Shown here one piece after another: positions 48,139 to 60,000 of a DNA stretch of 64,000 bases; position 1 is the first letter of the stretch; each line of letters begins with the position of its first letter. The notes beneath the pieces were generated by a model. That model did not search any database. It saw only the letters and a program-made list of their open reading frames with translations, and was not told where the DNA came from. The position numbers and the translations under genes are program-made. Location of the stretch: NCBI RefSeq assembly GCF_014805625.2, contig NW_023998416.1:30692068-30756067 (forward strand). Direction: 5' to 3'. The DNA comes from Glossina fuscipes. Taxonomy: Eukaryota; Arthropoda; Insecta; Diptera; Glossinidae.

Positions 48139-48185
48139 TATTAGCAAGAAACAGAAAATTTTGAACACTTTGTTTTCCAAATTTT
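48139..48185 (-). promoter_or_regulatory. Upstream block shared by H1 and H2
   Basis: AGCAAGAAACAGAAAATTTTG then AACACTTTGTTTTCC on the plus strand match 51430-51480 upstream of H2 (GCCAGAAACAGAGAATTTTG, ATATTTGTTTTTG). Conservation outside the coding region suggests shared promoter or 5' UTR. Confidence 0.4.
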
Positions 48186-49084
48186 AAGATTAAGTAAAAT
48201 AAATTTTTTTTTTTTTTTTTGGCAGAAATAAATCCTTTTTTCCTATTTTTTGTTTTGTTTACCAATGAAAATTCAAATTAGACAAATTTTATTAACTTAA
48301 TATCTGAAAATCGAAAAAAACTCGATAAGTCGTTACAGCTGATAGAGATCGTTATCAAATCAAATTTCAAATAAAAAAAATTTCATCAAGAAAAGATTAT
48401 GGATTCATATGTATCATGAGTCACGTAGTTGAAGCACACAGGATTTACATGTAGAGGAGATGAATCCCTAATCGAGGCTGCTGGAAATATTATGGCGTCT
48501 TCTACAAAATCAATCCTTCTTTGATCTATAAATTCCTAGCAGAAATGACGTTTAAACCCTCCAAGATTACGATACTTGGCAGAGTCACACATTGGTCACA
48601 CTTATGATAAAAACTATTTAAAAATAATTCGCGCCATACCGAATGAAATTTTGCGAAGCTTGCAACACAAGAGAATCTGCTGAACATCTCATTTACAGAT
48701 ATCATAAATTTGATAATTGGTCATATTTACATACGCATATGCATATGTATCCTTTCCTTTTACTTTGATTCGTCTTTTTGCACATTATTGCCGTAGGTCA
48801 GTCGTTTGTCAGCTCTAATCGGTATTCCGGTTCACCATTCAATAAAAAATTCCTCAATGGCTCTCACCAGTTTGTGTGCTTATGTGGCTCAAAGACAGTG
48901 GATTAATCAATAATATTATCGGTTCCAGGATTCTTCATAGGTTATATGGCGACTTTTTGATCCTTTGAAAACAAAAAATGCTACTCATCTTGGAGTGTAA
49001 ACTTGTTTCATTAAAAAAGCTAATCCCTCTTTTTAACTAATTATAATTTTTTATTTTTTTTTTTTTTTTTACTTTTAATTATGC

Positions 49085-49415
49085 TGAGTTTGTGCGGATA
49101 TGCAGCGCCTAGAATGACGTAAGATGAACCCATCTCTTATTATACCGACCTAGTCCAAAAAGGAACTTTTCGTCTATCTGTCTTGTTTTCTTGTATTCAA
49201 CCTACAGGTCGTAATTTTTGAGGTATTTTTATGGATGTTTGGTACACCTCTATACAAACTGCTTTACCCTAAGAACGAACGCTATTGCAAATGATTTGGA
49301 TCGGACCACTTTCTCGACCACGTCAAATAAAAGAGCTTGTTTTAAAAAGTCAGTATACAGGTAAACAGCATTTAGTGATGAAACATGTTTCACTGTAGCG
49401 TTTTCGATTTCCTAT
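49085..49415 (+). repeat. Dispersed repeat family A
   Basis: TGTGCGGATATGCAGCGCC, ATTATACCGACC, TTTTTGAGGTATTTTTATGG, AAGAACGAACGCTATTGCAA, GGACCACTTTCTCGACCACG and ATGTTTCACTGTAGCG follow the standard order; nearly full length. Confidence 0.65.
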
Positions 49416-50031
49416 ATTTATTTTTAAATTAAACTTATCTCAGTTAAATCTTGCAATTTTAACCTTACATCACTATGATAAAGGCTTCAGTACACTAAAA
49501 TTCAAAAAAAAAAAAAAAAAAAAAAATAGCACACATAATCTGAACATATAACCTTACTGGCTTAGTTCTTAAGCTACAAAAAGGAATTTCAGCAACCACT
49601 TGCGGAGTACGAATGGTTTCACAAATGGGTTTTAGTCCGACAGAAAATGCATGACTAGACTCAAGGAACTATGTGGTTAACCTTACGCTGAAGTATACAA
49701 GGCATTTAGCGACTTTTTTTATACTTCGCGGAACGTCGTCGTCAATGATCTTAATTTGCTTCGAATCGGTTTTATCATAGACCAAAAATTTTCATTAAAA
49801 TAGGACTTTTAGCAAATGTGCAGAGAGGACGAGTATTTTATTTCGGTTACTTAGAGTTCGGTATTGCATTTAAAAGCGAAAATAAATATTAAATTTAATA
49901 AATATCATGATTCACTCTGAACTAAAACTAATTCAATCTGGTATTACAACCATTTTATTATATTTTAATAGTCTTAGTTCAGATTATATCTTGATATTTA
50001 TTAAATTTTATATATATTTTCTGAAGATCGT

Positions 50032-51393
50032 CTACTGATTCAATAGATTCGTATGCCACTGCATTCGTCTAGCTTCTCCCGGTATTTGTTGACGAAAATA
50101 ATTCCACTCATTTCTATAGTATTCATATAAGGACACCGGATCGGCATTGGCCAGCTTGCGTACACGTGTTATTGATTTTGATCGTGGAGCTAAAGCAGAA
50201 AATGCAAAAGACTAGAAGGAAACTTATATGTTCCTAATAACATTTTTTATTACCTAATGCATTTTGGCATTGATTTCGTACGTTTAGTCGACTTGAAGAG
50301 CAACGTGAACTATCGTAAGATAATCGTTTTTGGCGTTGCTGCAGATCATCTCCTAGCCGATTAGAGGATTGCCATTTACGTAGGTAGACAGGAGAGCATG
50401 GTCGACTATTTACTCCTGTTGAGGTATCCAAATCCCTCAAGGCTTGCCGCCTAACCGTACGCCTTCTGCATTTTGATGCATTATGGCATCGACGCTTTGT
50501 ATTTTGTGTGCCAATCCATGTTTCTATATTTTCATTAATGCAAGTGGACGGTGGAAATTTCTGAGAATTACTTTGCTCCGGTAAATTTTCACGACAGCAA
50601 TTGCATTCATTTTTGTAGTATTGATGTAAAGCTTTTGGGTTACCAAAAACGAAACAGCTCGGTGATGAAGGACATGATGCTAATATAAGAGAAAAGTGAT
50701 TCGTAATACGCATAACTGGGAGCAATATCAAACTTTATTAATAAGGCGTTCTACGATACCTAAAATATTTTGCGATTTACTCCCTGATGCAAAGTGCAAT
50801 TCAGTTGAAGAGCAGCTTGGACTCTCAAGACGTAGCTTCTTTCGGTTTTGCTCCCCTTTTTCTCTTTTCCTAAACGCAGCTTCCTTTTTAGGTACGCGAT
50901 TAGCAGAGCAGCACTTCGAAATTCTACTCTTATCCTTAATTTTGCTCGACTGCTTCGCCACGTTGACAATATTTTCTTTTACAAAGTTTCTCGATTTACA
51001 TTGATCGATAGAAAATATCGAAATTTTGCTAATATGCCTAATCTGATTCGAGTTTTTTGCCACATTTGCAATATTTTCTTTTATAAAATCTTTTGATTTC
51101 GCTTTTTTGCCCCTGTACTGCGTCGTTGATTTAGTTATTGTAACAGCGGAAATATTTGGTATAAAATATTGTTTTTTATCGGGATCCCTTTGCACATTAA
51201 CTCTTTTCTTTTTAACTCGCCTCCTAGTCGGTTGTTGCGCATGGATTTCCACGAAACTCCTATTACTATGATTTTCATTTTGTAATGCGTGAGCACTTTT
51301 AGTGGAAGCTATACTTTTAAGCGCAACGTCATTACTCACATGTCCAAATTCATTCCAGTTGGATTTACTAATTGTGTAAATTGAACGTTGCAT
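50032..51393 (-). CDS. H2: HYLS1-box protein with a duplicated, decayed box exon
   Basis: Three exons on the minus strand, 51393-50760, 50679-50254 and 50189-50032, all joined in phase 1, giving 405 residues. The N-terminus MQRSIYTISKSNWNEFGHV matches H1. Exon 1 has two FxKENIxNVAK units and ends in a Ser/Cys-rich stretch (SPSCSSTELHFASGSKSQNI). Exon 2 encodes a degenerate box (ALHQYYKNECNCCRENLPEQ) and then a second Ser/Cys-rich end (SRCSSSRLNVRNQCQNAL). Exon 3 encodes the intact box ADPVSLYEYYRNEWNYFRQQ, IPGE. Exon 2 thus looks like a duplicated box-plus-linker module. The likely role by family is centriolar or ciliary, inferred. Confidence 0.75.
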
Positions 51394-53132
51394 TTTGGGT
51401 AAATTTGAAACACGAACACGATTTAAAATAGCCAGAAACAGAGAATTTTGAATATTTGTTTTTGCAAGATTTTGTTTTGTATCTCCACTAAATAAAAACT
51501 TTAAATTTTTCGTGGATACGAGACTTCTTCACACTTTAACTTCAACGTCGAAATTTTAACCGAAAATTCGAGAGCGAAAATTTTTCAATTATCTATGAAA
51601 TTTAGAAAGTTTGCCCGATAACCAGCTAGCAACAGTTGGTAGCGTCTTTAATGCATAATTCCGATAATAAAGATTATTAAAAAAAAAAAAAAGAAAAAAA
51701 ATAGTGTGAAGTGTGAAGAATTAATTTATAAGGGAAAATGACTGAAACCCCCTTAAAAAACAGACAAGTAACATCTGCCAATAAATACAAAAAAAAAAAA
51801 AAGATAAAATTATTAGGTGTACAAATAAATAAATTCCCTCCATTGAAGTGGTTTCATAAAGTATGCATGACGCACTCAAATCACTTGAACTTTTTAGTGT
51901 AAACAAGTTTGATATTCATGTTTGAACAATCTAAGTGGAATTATTCACAACCAATACATATCAAAGATTAAAGCGACGGGTGGACATCGCCTTCGGCAGT
52001 GCCGAAATTATTTGGAAAAAGATGCGGGTGAAGCTATGAAAATGATTAAGTTGGCTAGGAATGCTACGAAACAGTTTACGAGATTTTGGGGAAAAAAATT
52101 TCAGTCGTGAAAATGATGAAAATTCGCGTAGATCATAATCAGGGAAATCATTTTCAACTTAAGTTAAGAAATGTTACCGCACTCGCTTTACGCTCCAGGC
52201 CTGGTCCACTCCGGTTGCCACTTATTCAGATGGATGCAATCATATTTAGCAGATCAGCTGTTCACAGAAATTGAAAACGAGCAAAAATGGGTCGATGGGT
52301 TTCTCGTTTCTACCGTGAGGGCATCCGTCCATAGACCACCCGATAAATGACAGAACTGCCGTTAATGATAGCCTTGTAGTAATCAAATTTTGGATAAAGT
52401 TGAACTTTTACGAAAAGAGAAAGAAATTTTGTTTGTACACCCACTTATTACGTCATAGGTGCGGCGCTTAATTTCTAACTTTAGTTAAACTATTCTGCCT
52501 TTTAACATACATTCCGAAACGTGTTAAGCTACCACCTAATAAACATGACCTTTTCAAAGTTAAATCAGGAATTTTGTGATTTTGGTTTAACCGCAGTGGT
52601 CGTTTTTATTCTAGCATTTTCCAACAATTTCGCCATTACGGCGGAATGTGCAGAAGATTTCTATTGAGTCAAATTTACTTTCTCAATTTCATGGGGCATA
52701 GCTTTGGACACAGAATTTTTATATTACTGATTGAAAGGCATCAGCATTACCAATATATATATATATATGCGTATAATCCATCTTTAGAGGATATTTAAGT
52801 ACTTTGCATTTATTTCGGAATTTCGCTTCAATATTAAAATGGCAAGTATTTGAAATAGAAGGAACGTATATATAGGTTTTTAAAAATCGTGATTAATACA
52901 AAACTAAGATACATATCTGTACAGATTTTCAAAAGTCATGATTAACTCTAAAGTAGTAAGATAACCGCTTCTTGAATTCGTATTTAAATTGCGAGTACAA
53001 ATTGTATTCTGAAGTTCTTTAATATTACGGACACTTTCCTAAGACATCCACTCAATCAACGTATATTCCAATTTTGAGAATTCAAGCCGTACCCTCACAC
53101 ATATTGTATTTACTGATATTTTCCAACGGCTT
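51394..53132. other. Spacer between H3 and H2
   Basis: Apart from the H2 upstream block, I see only AT-rich DNA, a poly-A-rich stretch at 51680-51700 and a short TA run near 52755. Short plus-strand frames at 51922-52274 are unconserved in appearance. Confidence 0.5.
51430..51480 (-). promoter_or_regulatory. Upstream block shared by H2 and H1
   Basis: Counterpart of 48139-48185, lying 37-87 bp before the H2 start codon. Confidence 0.4.
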
Positions 53133-55344
53133 CTACTCATCTAATGGATTTAAGCGTTGTCGTATATGCCAACGTAATTGTTCATGTTTGCTTTCTCCTG
53201 GTATTTGTTGACGAAAATAATTCCATTCATTTTTGTAATATTGATATAACGCTACTGGGTCAGCATTAGCCAATTTTCGGAGACGTGTTGTTGACGATGA
53301 ACGCGAACCTAAAAAAAAAAAAACGAGGCGTAATAAAAATAAAAATAAAATTTGAAATAATGTTTTTCGTTACCTAAAACACTCCGAGATCTGCTGCGGG
53401 ATCTTAAGCTTAAGCCACTAGAAGAGCAACTTGGGCTTCTGGAACGTAACTGTTTTTGATTTTGCTCTTGACCTCCTTTTTTCCGAGACGCAGGTTCCCA
53501 TCTAGTCAACTGAGCGGCCGAACGGACAGAACGCCTAATACCCGTTGGAGTACCTGACGATCCTGAAGAAGGACTATAAGAATGCGTCCTAACTGCCTGC
53601 CCACTGGACCTTGTCCTAGCATTTTGGGTTGCGTTATTACCAGTGTTTATGCTGACGTGTCTAGGCGGTGCCGGTAGTGGACGTATATGTCGCTTTTGAG
53701 TGTGTGAATATTTATCGAGGGCTTCATTGTCATTGTCTTGAAGTCCCTGTACTGAATCAGCTAATTTGCTAGCTTGCTTGGACAATGGAGGTTGTTCGCT
53801 TACACGTTTCTCTTGAGAACCTGAAAAATTCAAATTAAAAGTTTTACTGTTTTCTTTGGAGAATTTTTGACCATTTTCCAGCTCGTCTGTATTTTTTGAA
53901 AGACGCTTATCCCACGAAGTCCGTATATTCTCGTCGTCTCGATTAAATAACAGTTGTTGAGAACTTTGACGACTTTCTTGGGAATTTTGCGCACTACCGC
54001 TCATTTTGCTTGTTCTTTTTTCATTTAAAATACTTTCTTTCAGACTCTGATTCGATGGGGCAACTTTGCTAGCTTGTTTAGATATCGTTTGTAATTCATT
54101 TTCATCTTTTGACACGTGCTTCTGTAAAGAACCCCGTACGTCTACACTGTTCCGATTGGAGAATGTTGGCTGTTGACTTGAGCGCCTTTCTTGAATCTTC
54201 TGTTCGCTGCCATCGACTTTACCGTTTTGCATAGGTAGGCCTTGAGTTTTTTGATTTTGTATGTCTTCCTTGAAGCCTGAATTCGTGCTACCAATTTTGC
54301 TGTCTTGTATGGAGATAGTTTGTAGATCACTCGCAACTTTTGAGAGCTGCTTCTCTAAAGAACGAATATTTATACTGCCGCGGTTAAGTGATAGTTGCGG
54401 TAGACTTAAATGGCTTTCTTGGTCGTTTTGACCCCTACCACCAATTTTGGTCGCTTGTGTAGATGCGTTTGGTTGCCTTTGATTTATAACGTCTCTTTCA
54501 AGGCCCAGATGGGAGGAAACAATTTTGCTGCCTTCTTTGGATATCGTTGGTAATTCATTTGCCTCTTTCGACATGTGCTTCTCCAAAGAAGCCCGAACAT
54601 GCGAACCCGAATGGATGCTAACAATTTTGCTGCCTTGCTTAGAAATGGTTAGTGGCTTATTTGCACTCGAAACTTCTAAACTGCCTCGGTTGGATAATAA
54701 TTGCTGTAGACTTGGACGCTTTTCTTGAGATTTTTGATTTCGATTACCGCTGATTTTGCTGCCTTGTGCCAATAAAGCTTGCTGCCGTCGATTTAAACCA
54801 TCTTCTTCCTGACCGGCATGGGAAGTCACAAACTTACTCCCATGTTTTGGTAAAAGTTGATTAGTTTGCACCCCGTTCCCAACCTTCAATTGATCTTTTG
54901 AATGCTGCCATTCTTGAGAGGTTTGCGTGTTTCTATTTTTTAAAATGTGTTCGTTAAACCATTCACTGGAGTATTCTCTCAAAAGCTTTAGCGCTTTCAA
55001 ATCGGATTCTTCATTTTCAGTAGCGCTTTGTTTTGTGGCCAAGCGAATATTCGCTTTATCTGCAGCTTTGCTTGTTGTAGGTCGCTCTTGATATAAATCA
55101 TGTTGCAGACGATTTTCTTTGTCAGACGATTCACGACGCCTTTTCATAGTTTCCGACGAACGACGATATTGTCCGCTATGACTGCCAGCTCTTTTCCCAT
55201 TAGAAGACACGGATTGTTTAGATTTTTCCTTTTGAATTTTAGCCCGATAGCTAGCGGTTGTTTGCCGATGAAGGTTTTCAAAATAATCATCTTGAAGGGC
55301 ATTAATGGCCATATGCTCTTCATATTTGATTAACTTTCGCAAGT
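53133..55344 (-). CDS. H3: long HYLS1-box protein with tandem repeats (5' exon unknown)
   Basis: Two exons are visible on the minus strand: 55344-53374 and 53308-53133, joined in phase 1 across a 65-bp intron. The first visible exon follows a strong acceptor (long T tract then CCATTAG), so an upstream exon probably exists. If translation begins inside, the first ATG is 55312, giving 704 residues. The middle (plus 53830-54850) has tandem units of 71-77 residues, with marks LEKxxSK...ELxTISKxxSKI...QExxxSxQQ...NRxS. The end of exon 1 is Arg/Ser-rich (SLRSRSRSRSVL) and preceded by SPSCSS as in H2. Exon 2 carries the most canonical box of the three, LANADPVALYQYYKNEWNYF then IPGES...QLRWHIRQRL. 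It is the best candidate for the true Hyls1 orthologue or nearest to it. Confidence 0.75.
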
Positions 55345-57096
55345 CTAATGGAAAAAAAATATATATAATAAATAATATTGAGCAAATAATAAGCGAAATA
55401 GTAAGGCGCCCCTAACGCATCCTTTGAATAACCACTATGCAAATATTTCTAACAGTTTCTCACCCCAATTCACGGAGTAATTTTTATATGATTTAATTTC
55501 TTAACAAATATTTAGACTACAGACAGGCATTAAATTGTTGTTCAATCTGCTTCCAGTATTTCAGTTTCCATACTCATATGAAAGTATATCGTATAAATGA
55601 TTTTGCACAAAACAAGAAAATAAAAGGAAAAAAAAACGTAGGCATAGACATCCAGACTTCTCCTGATGTCTCTAAAAGAAACGGGATGCCGATTAACTAG
55701 CTTAAATAGGTCAAGTATCGTTCAAAATAAAAAACAAGTAAGAATATTACAGTCGTGCCCAGACCTCACATGGCATGATTCAAGTTTAGCAAATTTAATG
55801 GTTCTTATTTCCTAATAATTTTACTATTTTTCAATTTCCTTCACAAAAAACTAAAATACTAAAATACTTTCTCTAACCGGCCCATGTTTTTATATCAAAT
55901 TAATTTCTAAACCAAATTTGCTGCATATAATCAAGTAATATCGTGCGTGAATATTACTTTCAAAATTCCAAGGCGTTGAATTTCACGTTTGAAATAACTT
56001 TGGATTGATTGGGACATTATGGGTTGCCATGAAAGGGCAAAATACCAAAATTTTGTCTAATTAATCTTAAATGTTAGTGTCTTACATTATCAAAAGAATT
56101 CGTTAGATCTTTGAAACAAATGGAATTGCGACGCGAAATAAAATGAGAAGTGAAAACCAGCGAAATGGTTTCAACTATCAGTCCAGAGGAATGAAAACAA
56201 CACAACAGATCTATTACATTTTTCTTATTTATATATTTATATGTGATATTATTTCAGTTGTAACACACTCTTCGGCTGTCATATGTTACAATCGCTTAAA
56301 TTTCTTGTTCATCAGCAAGATCTAATGTAACTGAATTTCTCTCTTTATTTATTTTACAATGATAAAATGCTTTACAAGATTACTTTTAAAACTTTATTCG
56401 CTTAATTTTAACGAAGGATGATGGATGATACGGTTTTTTTTGCAATGATTTATATTAAATGGAATATTTGATTGGTTTTCTTTATATAAATCAGAATATT
56501 TTTACGGGTTTTACTACTTAACTTAGGTGATAGGTAAATCTTCCAACGTTTATCAGCTTAATAAAGAAGAATTCCTGTGTAATTTTCTTACTACCGAAAA
56601 TTTTATTTATATATTTTTTTTTTCTTTTTTCTTGTGGGAGCCAATAATTTAAACTTAAAACATTTAAAATATGATTCGTTTTTTTTTTCACAATCTTTGT
56701 TTTTTTCCTTTACAATTTTTAAACTAAACTAAGCAACCGAACACATAAGACTATAGCAATAATATGACGAAAAATCATCTCAAAGAACGGATTAAACATT
56801 TTTAACAATAAATAATTAAGCAACAAAATAATAAAAAAAAAAAAAAAATACTTTTGTTTTAGACTAAATTCGTTCTTCTTACGATTTCTTTTGCCGCATA
56901 TATTAATTAATTCTATACTAACAAATTATAATTTTATACAATAATTTATCAGAATATCATTCTTTCACTATATGACGATAAAATTAGCTCCTCAGAAAGG
57001 AATCCTTCATCTTCGGCGTAAGTTAGCTTTGGATCATCCCGGCTGCCTTTTCTAATTAACTTAGTCGAAGATAGGTATAAGCACATAGCCGTGTCC
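55345..57096. other. Region between chiffon and H3
   Basis: AT-rich. It should hold the 3' UTR of chiffon (poly-T/A tracts near 56615-56700 and 56825-56850) and any upstream exon of H3, which I could not identify. Nothing else is recognisable. Confidence 0.5.
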
Positions 57097-60000
57097 CTAC
57101 CTGCGGTAACGAAAACGACGAAAAGGTGCTCGTAGACGGCGACAAGTAACTCGCACTTCCTTTTTGAGGAATTGCGAAATGGCTAAAGACTTGACGGCAG
57201 CTGTGGCCGCCTCTGCGGCACAAGTAGCCGCATTTGTCGGCGCATACTTAGATATATCGAATTTTCGTTTTGGTGTTATGTTGCCGACAGCATTGTTTAA
57301 ATGTGATTCATGATAATGATGATGATTTTGATGACGGGAGTCATCATCGTTTATACATTTTAGTTGGGAATGCGAATTGCTTAAATCTAAATCAGTTTCT
57401 AAGCCGTCAGATGATACTGTAAAAATATCGGAATTATCGCCGGCTTTTTCACTGGGACTGATACAACTACCTAGACTACCATTTAGTTGTGGCGTTCGAC
57501 GTAAAGGTCGCATTAAATGAATCGTAGGCGTAGATGAGGCAGCTAGCGAATGCACCGAGTTCACCGAGTTATTCAAAAGTCTATTTCGAAATTTTTCTAC
57601 AGGACTTAAAAGCTCCAAAGAAGGCATAGGTTTTTCTGTAGATTCATCGGCCAATGCATATGCTGTAGTTTGATGTTTAAATTGTAAAGATTTAACAGGC
57701 TTTCTACTCTCCACGTCCTCCTCTTCCTCCTCGCCATCGTCATCATCGTCAACTTCTTCTATGTCTGCGTCTACATCGGATTCCATTTTATTTGTTTCTT
57801 CTTCCTCTTCTACCGACTCAAGCATGGTATCAGCATCCTCCTGCTCTTCAATTAGCATCATTTGAGTCTCATCGTCCTCTTGTTCCTCATTTTGTTTTTT
57901 CCTTTCACTTAGAACCGCATTGGCATTCACTGCAAATGCATTCAATTCTATTTCGCTGTTAGGAGGGGTAATGGCAGCACTCTCCCGTGTCCGCTCTTGA
58001 GTTGTGTCATCATTATCTTCCATGTTATCTCCACCGTCAATATCTTCGACATCCATCGGTTCTTGTTTAATTCCTTCCTTATTTAGCTTATCCAAGTTTG
58101 ATTCTATCTTGGGTTCGCTGTCTTTCATAAAATAAATCCTCTGTCGCAATTTTTGCTGACGGCAGGTGCTCTTTTTTTTACTTACTTTTGGCCAACCCGT
58201 TCTGTTACATTTAAGAGTTTTTCGTTTGCGGTAGTAACTATGTAACGCTATTGAATTAAAAAAACTAAAGTCTTTCTGCTTCGTGTCTACAACTAAACGA
58301 TTTTCTTCCGTACCGAGGGCTTCCGTCCCCAAACTTTCTCGCGCAGCTCCCTGATTTAATAAATCACAAAGATCGAAGTCACTTGAAAAGTGATCCGTCG
58401 AAGGTGGTGTATTTTGGTTTATTGTAGATTGGTTGGGAATTCGCAAATCGCAACGATTTGCAAGTAAAATGTTTTGCTCCGGCTCATCATATTGTCGACC
58501 AACAGATGACAGATATTTATCGATCTGCCACTCGAGCAATTTAGGATTGACATAATCAGTAGGAGCAGATTTTAAGGTTTTTAGTGCGGTGGCGTCTGCT
58601 TCGAATTCCAGTACACCTTTCTTTGACCCAGTCTTACGTATGGAAGGCATGAGAGAATTCACTTCGACAAAGCAGGCTTTTTGACGACCCCTTCGTCTTT
58701 TCACAACTGTTGGTGCAATAATTTGACTTTTAATACACGACGTCTGAGGAATTTGCGGGATAAGACGATTGACCTGCAGGGGTTTGTCCCATAAGGAACT
58801 AGTTGTTGCCAAAACGCAGTTTGCCGCGCCTCTTCCCCGATTGGAGCGGGGCCGTCTTACTTTTCTTGCAACGAATGGAGGCGAATAATCGTATTTATTG
58901 CGTCCTCTTCGCATACGTTTGACAGTTTCGGATATTTCAGTGGCAAATCGTAACTCTTCCTCGGGTGTAGGCGCCTGTAAACGTAATGAATCACTATGAG
59001 CGTCCACTTCTAAAGAAGCTGGCAGTGCTGCAGCAGCCGGCGTTTCGATTGGCAAGAGAGGTGATTTTATATCTAAGAGCGGTTTTATGTCGATAGGTGT
59101 TAGAGCCAGTGGCGTCGTTGGCGGCTCATCAGTTTCCGAATTTGGTTTGCTAAGCGAATCTTGCCGCTGTTTGATGATACAACTAACAAGTGCCAGTGTG
59201 GAAGCATGTTCACGAGGTGATTTACGAGGTGGCAGCTCTAAATGAGCTAAATATGAAGCTTTATTAAAATGCCTCTGACGCACTTTTTTTGCTTTATTTA
59301 GCGTTGCTGCACTGCTGGCGCAACTGCTCGCATTGCTGTGCGTGGATCCAGCCCTTTGTTCACGCATAGATTCAATTGGTGTTACAGCCACGCACCCTTC
59401 TATTCGCGACGTATCGTCCTTAATGTCCACACCAAGTTTCATGTTCTCTTCAAGTTTTTGTCGCTGTAACAATTCCTGTTGTTCTTGTTCTTGACGATAA
59501 CGCTGCAACAGATGAAGCTTCTTATGCTTATGCGTGTAGGCCTGCGGCGTTGTATAATTACCTAAAGTTGTCCCACTAATGTTAGCAAAGTCATTCACAA
59601 CGTTTGAGGAACTGGCTCCGCTGTCACTTGTTGACGGAGGTTTTGTTTCATACTTTTCGCCTTTTATTTCTAGATTATAAAGTTCACTTTTCGCAGTATT
59701 ACCATTAAAAGCGTCCTTTTCAGAGTCTGTTTGGGACGATTGACATAAGTTGCAGCATATTTTAGCTCCATTACTGCCATCTAAAAAAGTTGTTTCAAAG
59801 GGAATAGGGCCCAATTCATAGGGCAGTTTTCTATAGGTGGTAGTGCCGTAATATTCAAAGTATCGTTCTTGGCATTCATCCTGCCGCATATATACTCGAT
59901 ACCATAAATCGGACGTCGGCAAACGCTCGAAAGCGTAACGCAGTTTTTTCAAACGTTCACTTTTAGTGAAATCAAAAACCCGTTCGATTTTTTTTGATCG

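Larger units (their letters stand above)
48076..50031. other. Spacer between H2 and H1
   Basis: It contains the upstream block shared with H2 (48139-48185), a family A repeat at 49085-49415 and a poly-A tract at about 49505-49527. No gene is visible. Confidence 0.6.

Noticed and set aside
51922..52274. Two short overlapping plus-strand frames, considered as a transposase remnant
   Set aside because: No transposase motif, target duplication or inverted ends found.
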